Of a stretch of DNA of 64,000 nt, positions 1 through 8,683 are shown one piece after another. Each line of letters opens with the position of its first letter. The stretch's first letter is position 1. The notes under the pieces are model-generated. The model did no database searches, was not told the DNA's origin, and saw only the letters and a list, made by a program, of their open reading frames with translations. This DNA is from JACKCB01 sp964452775 (lineage in GTDB: Bacteria > Chloroflexota > Anaerolineae > Promineifilales > Promineifilaceae), in the NCBI GenBank assembly GCA_964452775.1, contig CAYVQP010000010.1, positions 11,754 to 75,753 of the forward strand. Direction: 5' to 3'. Position numbers and translations under genes: made by a program.

Positions 1-2
1 TG

Positions 3-1715
3 ATCTTCATCCTGGACCTGCGCACGGGGGACGCGGCCAGGTATTTTGAGCGGAACGCCGGAACTATCAGGGATGCCGGCAGTGTGGTCCGGGCGGTCGC
101 GGAAGCGCGCGAAGATGAGGCGCGAGCGAAGCGCATCCGGCTGCAATGCGAAGTCGCGCCGGACCTGCCGGCTATTTATGGTCATGCGCCCAGCCTGTAT
201 GACGCGTTGGGCCGGATCGTTGAGAATGCGATCAAGTTCACGCCCCTCAAACAAGATGGAGAGAAGTGCGTCCGCCTGGAAGCTGTTAACGATTCCGGCT
301 GGATCAGAATTGCGATTCACGATCAGGGGATAGGTTTTCCTCCCCAGGTAAGCTCGCGAATATTCGAGCCTTTCTACCAGCACAACCGGGACTTTATGGA
401 GCAACAAGGCTCGGGTTCAGGTCTGGCGATCGCTAAGGGGATAGTGGAATTACACGGCGGTTTGATGGAGGTGGAAAGCGAAGAAGGCGTAGGGAGCAGC
501 TTTTATGTGCTATTGCCGCCGGAAACTGACCGTCCGCAGTTACCACCGTTGCTGAAACGACCGAATATTGCGGGTAGCCAGTTGGCTACGGTCCTGCTGG
601 TGGAGGATGATCGTTTTCTCCTGGAGGGTCTGCGCGAGTTACTCGAGGTATCTGGGGGGAAGTACACCCTGCAGGTGTTGACCGCTACCAACGGCAGCGA
701 AGCGTTACGCCTGCTGGCGGCGAGCCAGCCGGACCTGATAATTTCTGATGTAATGATGCCGGAGATGGATGGCTATGCTTTTCTAAGCGAGGTTAGAAAG
801 CAGGCGGCTTGGTTGCAGATCCCGGTGATCTTTCTCACGGCGCGCAGCGAAGCCAAGGAAATTCATCGCGGATTGCTCAGCGGCGTCGAGGAGTATATTC
901 CCAAGCCATATGATGTGGATGAGCTGATCAATCTGGTTGTGACGCAACTGGATCGCCATTTCGCGGTGCAGCACGCCGTGCAGCAGAACTTCGAAGAACT
1001 TAAGCGCAGTATCTTGCGGCTGCTGCGACCGGACTTTATTGCCCCATTGGAGACAGTCAGCAGGCACTCGCGTATTCTGGAACAAAGCTTGCAAAACGTG
1101 ACCACCGATCAGGGTTTGCGCACATCGCTCTACAGCATCCAAGAGGCCGGCCGGAACCTGGCAAGTCTGGTGGAGGACATGATCGCCCTGGCCGAGTTTA
1201 AGACCGGCGAGGCTGAGCTGGGCTATGCTTCCCGGTCGGAACTTCTGAACGGGGATGATCTGTCTGCATTTTTCAGCAAGCTGGCCGCGGTATTCGAAAG
1301 AGACGCCCGTCAGGTGGGCGTCAGTTTTGAATATGATGTGGCCTCCTCGCTGCCGCGCGTCTATTGTGACTGTTACGGACTGAAACAGAGTCTCGGCAGA
1401 ATGATGCGCGTGGCATTTGAGTATAGCGAGGCCGGCGGTGGGAACCGCGTGGTGTTCTCCGTGTCTGCTGAGCCGGGAGTGCTGGCAATATCATTCAGCA
1501 TGCCGGGCACGCTGCTGGCGGATGATGTGGAGAAGCTGCTGCAGGATTTCTGCCGCAGACATGATCTAGGCGCGCTGGAGCTGCCCGGCTCAAGCTCCGG
1601 CCCCGGCCTGATGGTGGCCAAGGGTGTGCTTGACTTGCACGGAGCGACTTTGCTCATTGCGAACGAACCCGGAGGCGCCCGCATACTGGTGCGGCTGCCG
1701 TCAGTTGTGGCGTAG
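3..1715 (+). CDS. Hybrid sensor histidine kinase/response regulator, 5' partial
   Basis: The frame is open to the window edge, so the N-terminus (sensor and phosphoacceptor helix) lies outside; the first in-window start (GTG 84) is inside a linker. Visible order: an HATPase_c domain with N box (ENAIKFTP), G1 (DQGIGF), F box (IFEPFY) and G2 (GSGSGLAIAKG); a receiver domain (VEDD, SDVMMPEMDG, acceptor Asp in SDVMMP, KP near its end); then about 240 residues that resemble a second kinase core. In that core the N box is replaced (RVAFEY), G1 is lost and only a weak G2 (SSSGPGLMVAKG) remains, so it probably does not bind ATP. Known of the family: autophosphorylation and phosphotransfer to the receiver. 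No output DNA-binding domain is seen. Signal and targets are unknown. Confidence 0.85.
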   Translation: MFILDLRTGDAARYFERNAGTIRDAGSVVRAVAEAREDEARAKRIRLQCEVAPDLPAIYGHAPSLYDALGRIVENAIKFTPLKQDGEKCVRLEAVNDSGWIRIAIHDQGIGFPPQVSSRIFEPFYQHNRDFMEQQGSGSGLAIAKGIVELHGGLMEVESEEGVGSSFYVLLPPETDRPQLPPLLKRPNIAGSQLATVLLVEDDRFLLEGLRELLEVSGGKYTLQVLTATNGSEALRLLAASQPDLIISDVMMPEMDGYAFLSEVRKQAAWLQIPVIFLTARSEAKEIHRGLLSGVEEYIPKPYDVDELINLVVTQLDRHFAVQHAVQQNFEELKRSILRLLRPDFIAPLETVSRHSRILEQSLQNVTTDQGLRTSLYSIQEAGRNLASLVEDMIALAEFKTGEAELGYASRSELLNGDDLSAFFSKLAAVFERDARQVGVSFEYDVASSLPRVYCDCYGLKQSLGRMMRVAFEYSEAGGGNRVVFSVSAEPGVLAISFSMPGTLLADDVEKLLQDFCRRHDLGALELPGSSSGPGLMVAKGVLDLHGATLLIANEPGGARILVRLPSVVA

Positions 1716-2008
1716 AGCTTCCGGTCGCCGTGCGCGGGAATCTTGCCGGCCATGCCGCTTGGTTTACAATTGAAATGCGACTTCCACTGAGGACAAAACC
1801 CGCAGCTCTTTCAAAGATGTAATTGAGATCTTCACTTCTGGTTACGATCTTAGTGGTTCTCTCGCTAAACCTTTACGGAAACCCCGCAAGTCTGGCTGAG
1901 TAAACTCGTCCGGCGATGAACCGTTGAAGACCTACGGGGTCTTGATTTCATTTCGCGAAAGGATCACTTAGCGAGCCGGCCCAAATTCAGTACATAGGAG
2001 ATTCACAA
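1716..2008. repeat. Intergenic region with degenerate CCCCGCAG hairpin-repeat pieces
   Basis: This 293-base stretch has no convincing gene. It holds fragments of a hairpin repeat found elsewhere in the window: a left end GGACAAAACCCGCAG near 1792-1806 and an imperfect inverted pair, ACCCCGCAAGTCT near 1881-1893 with AGACCTACGGGGT near 1928-1940. The arms no longer pair perfectly. A good ribosome binding site (AGGAG, 1996-2000) for pspA ends the region. Confidence 0.5.
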
Positions 2009-2746
2009 ATGGCTTCACTCTTGGAGAAAACCCGCACACTTATCTCGGCTAATCTGCACGAAATGGTTGACAGCGCCCTGGAGGCTAACTCCGTGGCTGT
2101 CTTGAAGCAGTACATCCGCGATGCAGAAGACAACCTGGACGAGTTGGAGAAGGCGACCGCCACCGTTGGCGGTGAAGTGAAAACCCTGGAGCGCAAGTAC
2201 CAGGAATACAAGAATAAGGGGGATCAGCTGGATCGCAACGTTGATATGTTGCTCATGCAAGGAAAGACGGACCTGGCGCGCGCGGCGCAAAACGAGCTGA
2301 ACACCACCCGGCGCCTGCAAGAACAATATCATGAGCAATGGGTGCGGCAGGAGCGCGAATATGATTCGCTGAAGAATGCGCGGATCAAACTGCAGGCCAA
2401 GTTGAAGACTATTCAGGAGGAGCAGAAGGAACTGGAAGCGCTGATGCAGTTGGCCAAGTCCAAGGAGGTCACGGTCGAGGCGATCAAGAGCTTGGACGAT
2501 CTGATGGGCGTAGGCGACAGCGACATCGCGCGCATGGGTGAGTCTATCCGCAGCCGGCTGGATCGGGCGACAGCGTACAGCGAAATGTACGCCAGCAGCC
2601 TCGACGCGCAGATGGATGATGTGTTGGGCAAGACGGAGTTGGATCTGCAACTCGAAGAACGGAAGCGCCGGCTGGGTCTGTCCGAAGAGCCTTCCATTGA
2701 AGAGCTGAAGGCGGAAGAGAAGGCAGCGACTGAGGACGAGGGCTGA
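2009..2746 (+). CDS. pspA: PspA/IM30 family phage shock protein A
   Basis: 245 residues, almost entirely alpha-helical coiled coil, with the family N-terminus (helix starting SLLEKTRTLISANLHEMVDSA, given here in part: amphipathic, membrane-touching) followed by LKQYIRDAEDNLDELE. Known of the family: an ESCRT-III-like protein that oligomerises on the inner face of the membrane to limit damage and proton leak. The start is fixed by AGGAG 8 bases upstream. The C-terminal tail is acidic (EELKAEEKAATEDEG). No PspBC/F genes follow; the next gene is a membrane-anchored coiled-coil protein in the same direction, which may work with it (inference). Confidence 0.93.
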   Translation: MASLLEKTRTLISANLHEMVDSALEANSVAVLKQYIRDAEDNLDELEKATATVGGEVKTLERKYQEYKNKGDQLDRNVDMLLMQGKTDLARAAQNELNTTRRLQEQYHEQWVRQEREYDSLKNARIKLQAKLKTIQEEQKELEALMQLAKSKEVTVEAIKSLDDLMGVGDSDIARMGESIRSRLDRATAYSEMYASSLDAQMDDVLGKTELDLQLEERKRRLGLSEEPSIEELKAEEKAATEDEG

Positions 2747-2810
2747 CACGAGCCGGTAGCTATTGTGCTGATTTGGCGAGAAGAACTGCGAAGTCAGCGG
2801 CCAACGACGA

Positions 2811-3638
2811 ATGAGTAACGCAAAGCGGGACGCCCTGGAGAAGCGGGCGCAACGGGCCATTCTGCAAAACGCCGTGTTTCGGCCGGAAAGCGCGATCGTG
2901 ATCGCTCTGACCCTGCTGCTGGCTTTCTTCATGCCGCTGGTGATCAGTGTGCCGGCCTTTGTCTGGCTGTTGGGCGGCCTGATCGCGGAGGCGCTGCTGG
3001 TGTACAGCAGCCTGACCGATGAGGAGGCAAACCGGCAAGTGGTGGCGCGGATGTTGCAGGATGAATTCCGCCCGCAGGAATTTTCTTCGCCGGAGCTGCA
3101 GCGGGCGGTAGATGAGGCGTTGGACTACCGCAGCCGGGTGGCGGCGGCCGTGCGCGAGCAGCGCGACTCTGTCCTCAAAGATGAGCTGTTGCAGACGGCG
3201 CAACAGTTCGATGAGTGGTTGGAGGAGATCCACGGCCTGGCGCAGCGACTTGACCGCTACAACAAGGATCGCCACATTCATGATCGAAACCGAAAGCGAG
3301 CTGAAGAGCGAGCGCAGCAATTGGAGAAGCAATTGCAGCGCGAGGACAGCCCGGCTGTCCGGCAGGAGATTGAGTCGAATCTGGCAGCCATCCGCCGGCA
3401 ACTGGAGGCCATCAAGCAGCTGGATGATGCGATGGCGCGCGCGGCGCTCCGGTTAGAAAACACGGTGACAGCCATGGGCACCATCTATACACAGGTGACG
3501 CTGATGGGGGCCAAGGACATAGATAGTGGCCGGTCAAAGCGGTTACGTCTGGAGATCTCTGAAGAGGTCAACGAGCTAACCGACGTATTGACGGCGATGG
3601 ATGAGGTTTACGCGACGGATGGAGCGTCGGCGCCCTGA
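2811..3638 (+). CDS. Membrane-anchored coiled-coil protein, unknown function
   Basis: 275 residues. Two hydrophobic segments lie near residues 28-50 and 52-68, then a long charged helical region rich in Q, E, R and K, interrupted at about residue 145. I do not recognise a named family. It follows pspA by 64 bases in the same direction, so co-transcription is likely, and both proteins are coiled coils tied to the membrane. A role as a membrane partner of PspA is inference from context only. The ATG has no strong Shine-Dalgarno match. Confidence 0.75.
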   Translation: MSNAKRDALEKRAQRAILQNAVFRPESAIVIALTLLLAFFMPLVISVPAFVWLLGGLIAEALLVYSSLTDEEANRQVVARMLQDEFRPQEFSSPELQRAVDEALDYRSRVAAAVREQRDSVLKDELLQTAQQFDEWLEEIHGLAQRLDRYNKDRHIHDRNRKRAEERAQQLEKQLQREDSPAVRQEIESNLAAIRRQLEAIKQLDDAMARAALRLENTVTAMGTIYTQVTLMGAKDIDSGRSKRLRLEISEEVNELTDVLTAMDEVYATDGASAP

Positions 3639-3646
3639 TCCCGCGG

Positions 3647-3675
3647 TTGTCAATTGCTCCCGGCTCTGGTAAGAT
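3647..3675 (+). promoter_or_regulatory. Promoter for rplI
   Basis: TTGTCA (3647-3652), 17-base spacer, TAAGAT (3670-3675) with an extended -10 TGG just before. Predicted leader about 95 bases to the rplI start. Confidence 0.6.
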
Positions 3676-3776
3676 TTCAGATTGCAGTTCGAGATTAACC
3701 CGCCCCAGCGCGCGCACTATGGTTAGTTGCCGCGGAAAGTAAATGGGCCGGCGTGAAAATGCGGAGACACGGATAA

Positions 3777-4340
3777 ATGAAGGTATTGTTGAAGAAGGAT
3801 GTAGAGACGCTCGGCTATGCGGGCGAGGTGCATGAGGTAGCCACAGGCTATGGCCGCAACTACCTTATTCCACGTGGTATGGCGGAGAAGGCGACCCCTG
3901 GAGCGCTAAAGGCAGCCGATTCATGGCGTAAGCGAGCCGAGATGCGCCGGGCTGAGGTCCGCAAGGAACACGAGATGCTGGTGCAACGAATCAATGAGGT
4001 GACCCTGGACTTCACGGCCAAGGCCGGCGAACAGGGTAAGCTGTATGGTTCGATAACAACCGCTGCCATTGCCGACCAGTTGAATGAGGTCCTGGGGACT
4101 GAATTGGATCGGCGCAAGGTAGACAGCGCCCCGCTACGGCAGGTCGGCGACCACTACGTCAGTGTTGTGCTGAGCCATGAGCATAAGGCCCGCCTGTTGG
4201 TGCGCGTCCATCCGGAGGGCGGCGAGGAGACTCAGGCTGAAGCGGCGACCGCTCAGGAGCCTGAGGCCAGCTACCATAACGATTTTGACGAGCCGGACTT
4301 TGACGAGTGGGAAGAGTTGGACTCCGAGGAACTTCGATAA
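3777..4340 (+). CDS. rplI: 50S ribosomal protein L9
   Basis: Starts with the family N-terminal domain (MKVLLKKDVETLGYAGEV, GYGRNYLIPRGMA), which binds 23S rRNA; a long connecting helix and the C-terminal domain follow. Length is 187 residues against about 150 usually; the extra about 38 residues are an acidic tail (from GGEETQAEAA to DSEELR). It has its own promoter and is not beside rpsF/rpsR, which lie about 41 kb away; in many bacteria the three are neighbours. Confidence 0.96.
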   Translation: MKVLLKKDVETLGYAGEVHEVATGYGRNYLIPRGMAEKATPGALKAADSWRKRAEMRRAEVRKEHEMLVQRINEVTLDFTAKAGEQGKLYGSITTAAIADQLNEVLGTELDRRKVDSAPLRQVGDHYVSVVLSHEHKARLLVRVHPEGGEETQAEAATAQEPEASYHNDFDEPDFDEWEELDSEELR

Positions 4341-4608
4341 GGACAGGCCTGCGATTTCCGGGAACTGGTTCCAGACTCTGTTTGATGGGTCTTCTGATAG
4401 TTTGATTGGCGCGAGTTTCCGGAAATCATAGTCAGAATTAGTGCGTAATTAGGAACCATTAACGAGGAGATTCTTTGCTTCGCCGGGTCACGCTCAGACA
4501 GTAAAATGCTGGCAGCCACAGATCTTCTTGTGGCTATTTCCATTTCAGGGCCGTTCGTTATAGAGTTCTTCTCTATCAGCCAACCAGCGGAAAGACAGCC
4601 TGCGTACC
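4341..4608. other. Intergenic region with a long-range inverted repeat
   Basis: No gene is supported. GATTTCCGG near 4351 is repeated inverted as CCGGAAATC near 4420-4429 with about 60 bases between, followed by AT-rich sequence. The left arm (CCTGCGATTTCCGG) resembles the right end of the window's CCCCGCAG hairpin repeat, so this may be a decayed copy. Confidence 0.3.
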
Positions 4609-5514
4609 ATGGATGAGTTAGGCAGCATTTTGCGCGAAGCTCGCGAAGCGAAAGGGTATACGCTCGAGGAAGCGCAAGCGACAACCAAGATTAGCATTCG
4701 CTATCTGCGGGCACTGGAAGATGGGCAGTATGAACTGTTGCCGACGCCGGTGCATGCCCGGGGTTTCTTGCGCAACTATGCTCGCTTTCTCGCCCTGGAT
4801 CCGGAGCCACTGCTGGCGCGGTACGAGACCAATCGAAACGGCCACCACGCTCAAGGTCGCGGCAACGGCGCCGCGACCTCATCTGAACAACACTACCCGC
4901 CACGAACAGAGCAGCCATTCTTCGATCCGGTGAATATGGACTTGGATGGCTCCTCGCGCAGAGGCCCTGAGTCAACATTGCGCATCGTGGTGATCATCGC
5001 CTTGCTGTTAGCGATTGCGCTGGCAGCCAGTCGCTTCGTGCCGCTTCTGCTGGGACGCGGGGACGGGCAGGACACCCTGACGCAGACGATTGAAGAGCTG
5101 CTAGAGAACCGGCAGGCGGCCGACATCACCCCTGTGCCGACGGAGCAGTTGCTGGATCCGAGCGTCACCCCGCTGCCGATTAACCCAACCGGGCGCAATA
5201 ATCCCGGCGCGTTGCCCACGGCGGCGCTGCCGACGCCAACTCGCCCACCATTGCCGGCTACCATGGACGTGATCCGCCTGCGGCTTGACATTGCCGAGCG
5301 CACCTGGGTGCGGGTGACGGTGGACGGTGAAGTCGTGCTGGAAGGGCAATATACCATGGAAGATGGGCCGTTCCAGTGGGAAGCGCAGGAGTCAGCAACG
5401 CTGTTGACCGGCAACGGAGCCGGCGTTTTCGTGACCATTAACGACATTGAGTTGGGTCGTCTGGCGGGCCGGGGCGAGGTCTGGGAAGAGACGTGGACTA
5501 CTACCGGTAACTAA
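4609..5514 (+). CDS. RodZ-like membrane protein: HTH, one TM helix, DUF4115
   Basis: 301 residues. Residues 1-75 are a HTH_25 helix-turn-helix (LGSILREAREAKGYTLEEA, ISIRYLRALEDGQY, ARGFLRNYARFL). One transmembrane helix lies near 123-145 (RIVVIIALLLAIALAASRF), then a Pro/Thr-rich linker and a C-terminal beta domain of DUF4115 type (LRLDIAERTWVRVTVDGE). RodZ links cytoskeletal MreB to the cell-wall elongation machinery; no mreB is in this window and the organism may be filamentous, so the exact role is uncertain. The periplasmic linker resembles those of other exported proteins here. Confidence 0.82.
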   Translation: MDELGSILREAREAKGYTLEEAQATTKISIRYLRALEDGQYELLPTPVHARGFLRNYARFLALDPEPLLARYETNRNGHHAQGRGNGAATSSEQHYPPRTEQPFFDPVNMDLDGSSRRGPESTLRIVVIIALLLAIALAASRFVPLLLGRGDGQDTLTQTIEELLENRQAADITPVPTEQLLDPSVTPLPINPTGRNNPGALPTAALPTPTRPPLPATMDVIRLRLDIAERTWVRVTVDGEVVLEGQYTMEDGPFQWEAQESATLLTGNGAGVFVTINDIELGRLAGRGEVWEETWTTTGN

Positions 5515-5539
5515 GTGGTCCACTCGCTAAGTAAGGACA

Positions 5540-5602
5540 AAACCCCGCAGGTTTCACGGGTCTACCGCCGAGCGAGCATGCTCAGCAAGACCTGCGGGGT
5601 TT
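5540..5602 (+). terminator. Hairpin repeat/terminator after the rodZ-like gene
   Basis: 13-base perfect arms AAACCCCGCAGGT (5540-5552) and ACCTGCGGGGTTT (5590-5602) enclose 37 bases that contain a smaller stem (GAGC...GCTC). It is the best-preserved large copy of the CCCCGCAG family and sits right after a stop codon. Flanks are GGACAA on the left and CCGTAAAA on the right. Confidence 0.6.
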
Positions 5603-5754
5603 CCGTAAAAGCGGACACGTTTCCGGGAAAATTACTGCACTAACAGCCGGCCAAACGAAACACGACCAACCAGCAGTTCGGGCAACACCATTTCCCATCG
5701 GCGAATCAATCTAACGGATATCGAGGCTCATACGAGCGCTCAAACGAAGTGGTT

Positions 5755-7152
5755 ATGAGCAAACAACGAAAGAAGAAGCAATTCTACATGCTCAGCCTGG
5801 GCTGTAGTAAGAACACCGTGGATTCGGAGGGCATGGCGACGCTGCTGGGTCGCTCGGGATTTGCCGGCGCGGCGGACCCGGAAGATGCCGGGGTGTTGAT
5901 CGTGAACACCTGCGGATTCATTCAGTCGGCGAAAGAGGAATCTATCCGGGCGTTGCGCGAACTGGCGGCCGAGAAATCGCCGGATCAACTGCTAATCGCC
6001 GCCGGCTGCCTGTCGCAGCGCTACGGCCCGATGCTCATTCAGGAAGTGCCCGGCATAGACGGTGTGATCGGCACCCGGCGCTGGATGGACATCGTGCCCT
6101 TTGTGAACCAGCTGCGCCGCCGCAAGCACCCCGAGCCGCTCTATCACCTGCCGGGCGAGGCGCAGACCGTCGGCCAGGACGAGCGCAATGTCCTGCGGGC
6201 CGCTCCACAAGGAGCCAGCGCCTATCTGAAGATCGCGGATGGCTGCCGGCGTCCCTGCGCCTTCTGCGCCATCCCTGAGATCAAGGGAACACTGGTCAGC
6301 CGGCCGGCAGAGCGGATATTACGTGAGGCGGTGGCTCTGCAAGAGGCCGGGATCCGGGAGTTGATCATCATTTCCCAGGACAGCACGGATTATGGGCATG
6401 ACCTGGGAATGAAGAACGGTCTGAGCAAGCTGCTTGAGCAGACCGTCGTCGCCGCTCCGAACATTGACTGGATCCGGATCATGTATGCCTTTCCCGGCTA
6501 CGTGACCGATGAACTGCTGGAGACGATGGCCCGGCGCCCGCAGATATTGCCTTATCTCGATATCCCCTTGCAGCATGGACACCGCGAGACGTTGAAGCGC
6601 ATGCGCCGGCCGGCCAATATCGAGTGGGTTTACCGCACGGTGGAGAAACTGCGGACGGCCATGCCGGAGATCGCTATCCGCACGACGTTCATCGTGGGCT
6701 ATCCGGGCGAGACGGACGAGGAGTTTGATGGGCTGATGCGTTTTGTGCAGGAGCTACGCTTCGATCGCGTGGGCGCTTTCACCTACTCGTATGAACCCTC
6801 CACACCATCCGCGACGGTCTCCTGGCAGGTGCCGGATGAGGTCAAGGAAGCGCGCCGGGACGAGCTAATGCGCGTGCAACAGCGAATCTCCCTGGAGAAG
6901 AACCAGGAACAGGTGGGCCGCGTCCTGCCCGTATTGGTGGAAGGATATGGGGACGGAGTTAGCGTTGGCCGGAGCTATCGGGATGCGCCGGAGATCGACG
7001 GGCTGGTGTTCGTTCCCGGCGAGCTGCCGATAGGCGAGATTGTGCCCGTGCGCATTGACGGCGCGATGACTTACGACCTGACCGGCTATCCGGCAGGTGT
7101 TGCGGCCGGCTCGGCGGCGCACATCGGCATGCAGCAGATTCAGATAGGTTAG
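5755..7152 (+). CDS. rimO: Ribosomal protein S12 (Asp89) methylthiotransferase RimO
   Basis: About 465 residues in the standard order: N-terminal methylthiotransferase domain (LGCSKNTVDSEG, NTCGFI and a third Cys in AAGCLS), radical-SAM domain with CxxxCxxC (DGCRRPCAFCAIP), and a C-terminal TRAM domain. The enzyme adds a methylthio group to a conserved Asp of ribosomal protein S12 using two 4Fe-4S clusters. ATG 5755 is chosen; an in-frame GTG lies two codons upstream (5749). The tlpA-like gene begins two bases after the stop, so the two are probably co-transcribed. Confidence 0.95.
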   Translation: MSKQRKKKQFYMLSLGCSKNTVDSEGMATLLGRSGFAGAADPEDAGVLIVNTCGFIQSAKEESIRALRELAAEKSPDQLLIAAGCLSQRYGPMLIQEVPGIDGVIGTRRWMDIVPFVNQLRRRKHPEPLYHLPGEAQTVGQDERNVLRAAPQGASAYLKIADGCRRPCAFCAIPEIKGTLVSRPAERILREAVALQEAGIRELIIISQDSTDYGHDLGMKNGLSKLLEQTVVAAPNIDWIRIMYAFPGYVTDELLETMARRPQILPYLDIPLQHGHRETLKRMRRPANIEWVYRTVEKLRTAMPEIAIRTTFIVGYPGETDEEFDGLMRFVQELRFDRVGAFTYSYEPSTPSATVSWQVPDEVKEARRDELMRVQQRISLEKNQEQVGRVLPVLVEGYGDGVSVGRSYRDAPEIDGLVFVPGELPIGEIVPVRIDGAMTYDLTGYPAGVAAGSAAHIGMQQIQIG

Positions 7153-7154
7153 CT

Positions 7155-7697
7155 GTGGACACCAGCCGCTTCGTTAAAGTCGTATTGATCCTGGCGGTGA
7201 CGCTGCTTGGGACAGCCTGGATCGTGCAGTCGCGCGAGGAAGCGAATATCGCTCCGGTGGATGGGCTGGCAGAAGCGCCGATGGCCGGCTACGCCGCGCC
7301 CGAGTTTACCCTGACTTCGGCGACCGGCGAGACAGTCTCGCTGAGTGACTTCAGGGGAAAGCCGGTGGTGTTGAACTTCTGGGCCACCTGGTGTCCCCCC
7401 TGCCGGGCCGAAATCCCATTCTTCGAGAGTGTGGGGCAGCAATATGCCGATCAAGTCGTTGTCCTGGGTATCAACGATGGCGAAAGCCTGACTACCATCA
7501 ACGCATTTATGACGGAATTCGATATGACCTACCCGGTGCTATTGGACAGCGAAAGCCGGGTGACAATTCAATATCGCGTGATGGCGCTCCCTTCGACAAT
7601 CTTCATTGATAGCGACGGCATCATACAAGAGGTGTTTCCCGGCATTGTCAATCAGGCGGTATTGGAGTCGCGCATCGAGGCGTTGCTGGGGAGGTAG
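7155..7697 (+). CDS. TlpA/ResA-family membrane-anchored thioredoxin
   Basis: 180 residues. An N-terminal anchor helix (VVLILAVTLLGTAWIV) exports a thioredoxin fold with active site WCPPC near residue 80 and the cis-Pro loop (ALPSTIFID). ResA/TlpA proteins reduce disulfides outside the membrane, for example during cytochrome c maturation. GTG 7155 is the start, two bases after rimO. The next gene, six bases on, is an Lgt-fold protein; no cytochrome maturation genes are nearby, so the substrate is unknown. Confidence 0.88.
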   Translation: MDTSRFVKVVLILAVTLLGTAWIVQSREEANIAPVDGLAEAPMAGYAAPEFTLTSATGETVSLSDFRGKPVVLNFWATWCPPCRAEIPFFESVGQQYADQVVVLGINDGESLTTINAFMTEFDMTYPVLLDSESRVTIQYRVMALPSTIFIDSDGIIQEVFPGIVNQAVLESRIEALLGR

Positions 7698-7703
7698 TTC
7701 GCG

Positions 7704-8492
7704 ATGTGGCCCACACTGCAGCTTGGGCCGCTGGTAATCCCCACCGGCGGCCTGGTGCTTATCCTGGGGGTGTGGCTGGCGTTGTCTGTGGTGGAGCGGG
7801 CAGCGATACGGCTGGAGTTGGACGTGCCCGCTACCTATGGCGTCGCGATGGTAACGCTGATTGCCGGCTTCGTGGGAGCGCGCTTGGTCTTCGTGCTTCT
7901 GCACTGGGAGGCTTATCTGCAGAATCCCCTGGGCATTCTTTGGCCGTTGACCAGCGGGTTTGACTTCTGGGGTGGGTTGTTGATTGGCGGGCTTGCCGGG
8001 ATGTACTATGGGCGCTGGAAGCGGTTGCCGTTAGCAGCCACGCTGGACGCCCTTGTCCCCGGCTTGCTGGTAGCGTTGATCAGCGTCAGCCTGGCGGACT
8101 TTCTCGCCGGCCCCGGCTACGGCGACGAGACGCAGTTGCCCTGGAGCGTAAACCTCTTCGGGGTCAGGCGGCATCCGGTGCAGCTCTATGAAATGTTGGT
8201 GGGCGGGATCGCACTGTTGGCCTGGCGGGTAGCGGTGCGGCGGGGCCCGCGCCATGGCGATCCCTTTCTAGTTGCCGTGGCTGCCTATTGTGCCGGACGC
8301 TTGCTGGTGGATGCCTTTCGCGCTGACAGCCCGCTGGTTGCAGGGGGGTATCATCTGGTGCAAATTGCCAGCCTGGCGATCATGATCATTGCACTGGCGC
8401 TGCTTGCGCGGCAGCCTGCTGTGGGCGAGGAGCCGTTGGACGGGGTAGACGCCGGTGGTGTAGTCGCCCCGGACATTGGCGCCGACGACTGA
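7704..8492 (+). CDS. Lgt-fold membrane protein lacking key catalytic residues
   Basis: 262 residues with about seven hydrophobic helices. It aligns by eye to prolipoprotein diacylglyceryl transferase: GARL after the first helices, RHPVQLYE (Lgt RHPSQLYE) and GRLLVDAFR near the end. Two essential regions differ. The FHGG motif (E. coli His103) reads FWGG, and the GRxGNFxNGE motif (Arg143, Asn146, Glu151) reads VSLADFLAGP. Transfer of diacylglycerol to lipoproteins therefore looks unlikely. Immediate linkage to a TlpA thioredoxin suggests a joint role in the membrane (inference). NCBI-style annotation would probably call it Lgt. Confidence 0.75.
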   Translation: MWPTLQLGPLVIPTGGLVLILGVWLALSVVERAAIRLELDVPATYGVAMVTLIAGFVGARLVFVLLHWEAYLQNPLGILWPLTSGFDFWGGLLIGGLAGMYYGRWKRLPLAATLDALVPGLLVALISVSLADFLAGPGYGDETQLPWSVNLFGVRRHPVQLYEMLVGGIALLAWRVAVRRGPRHGDPFLVAVAAYCAGRLLVDAFRADSPLVAGGYHLVQIASLAIMIIALALLARQPAVGEEPLDGVDAGGVVAPDIGADD

Positions 8493-8683
8493 AGTATTCG
8501 GCTGGCTTTTTCAATTGCACAAGGGTGAATGGAGCGATGAGCCGGTCGCGCGAAATGGATTTTCGCGTTACGGCGGCGACTTTGGAGGTAGCTTGCCGCT
8601 CCCAGGGGCTTGCGCTAAACTTTGCCGCGTGCCCGGAGGGGCCTCTGCTGGTAGTGAAAGGTCAGGAGATAGGAAATACAACC

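Noticed and set aside
2015..2932. 305-codon minus-strand open frame
   Set aside because: Antisense shadow across pspA and the next gene; Leu/Phe/Gln-rich translation without family signature.
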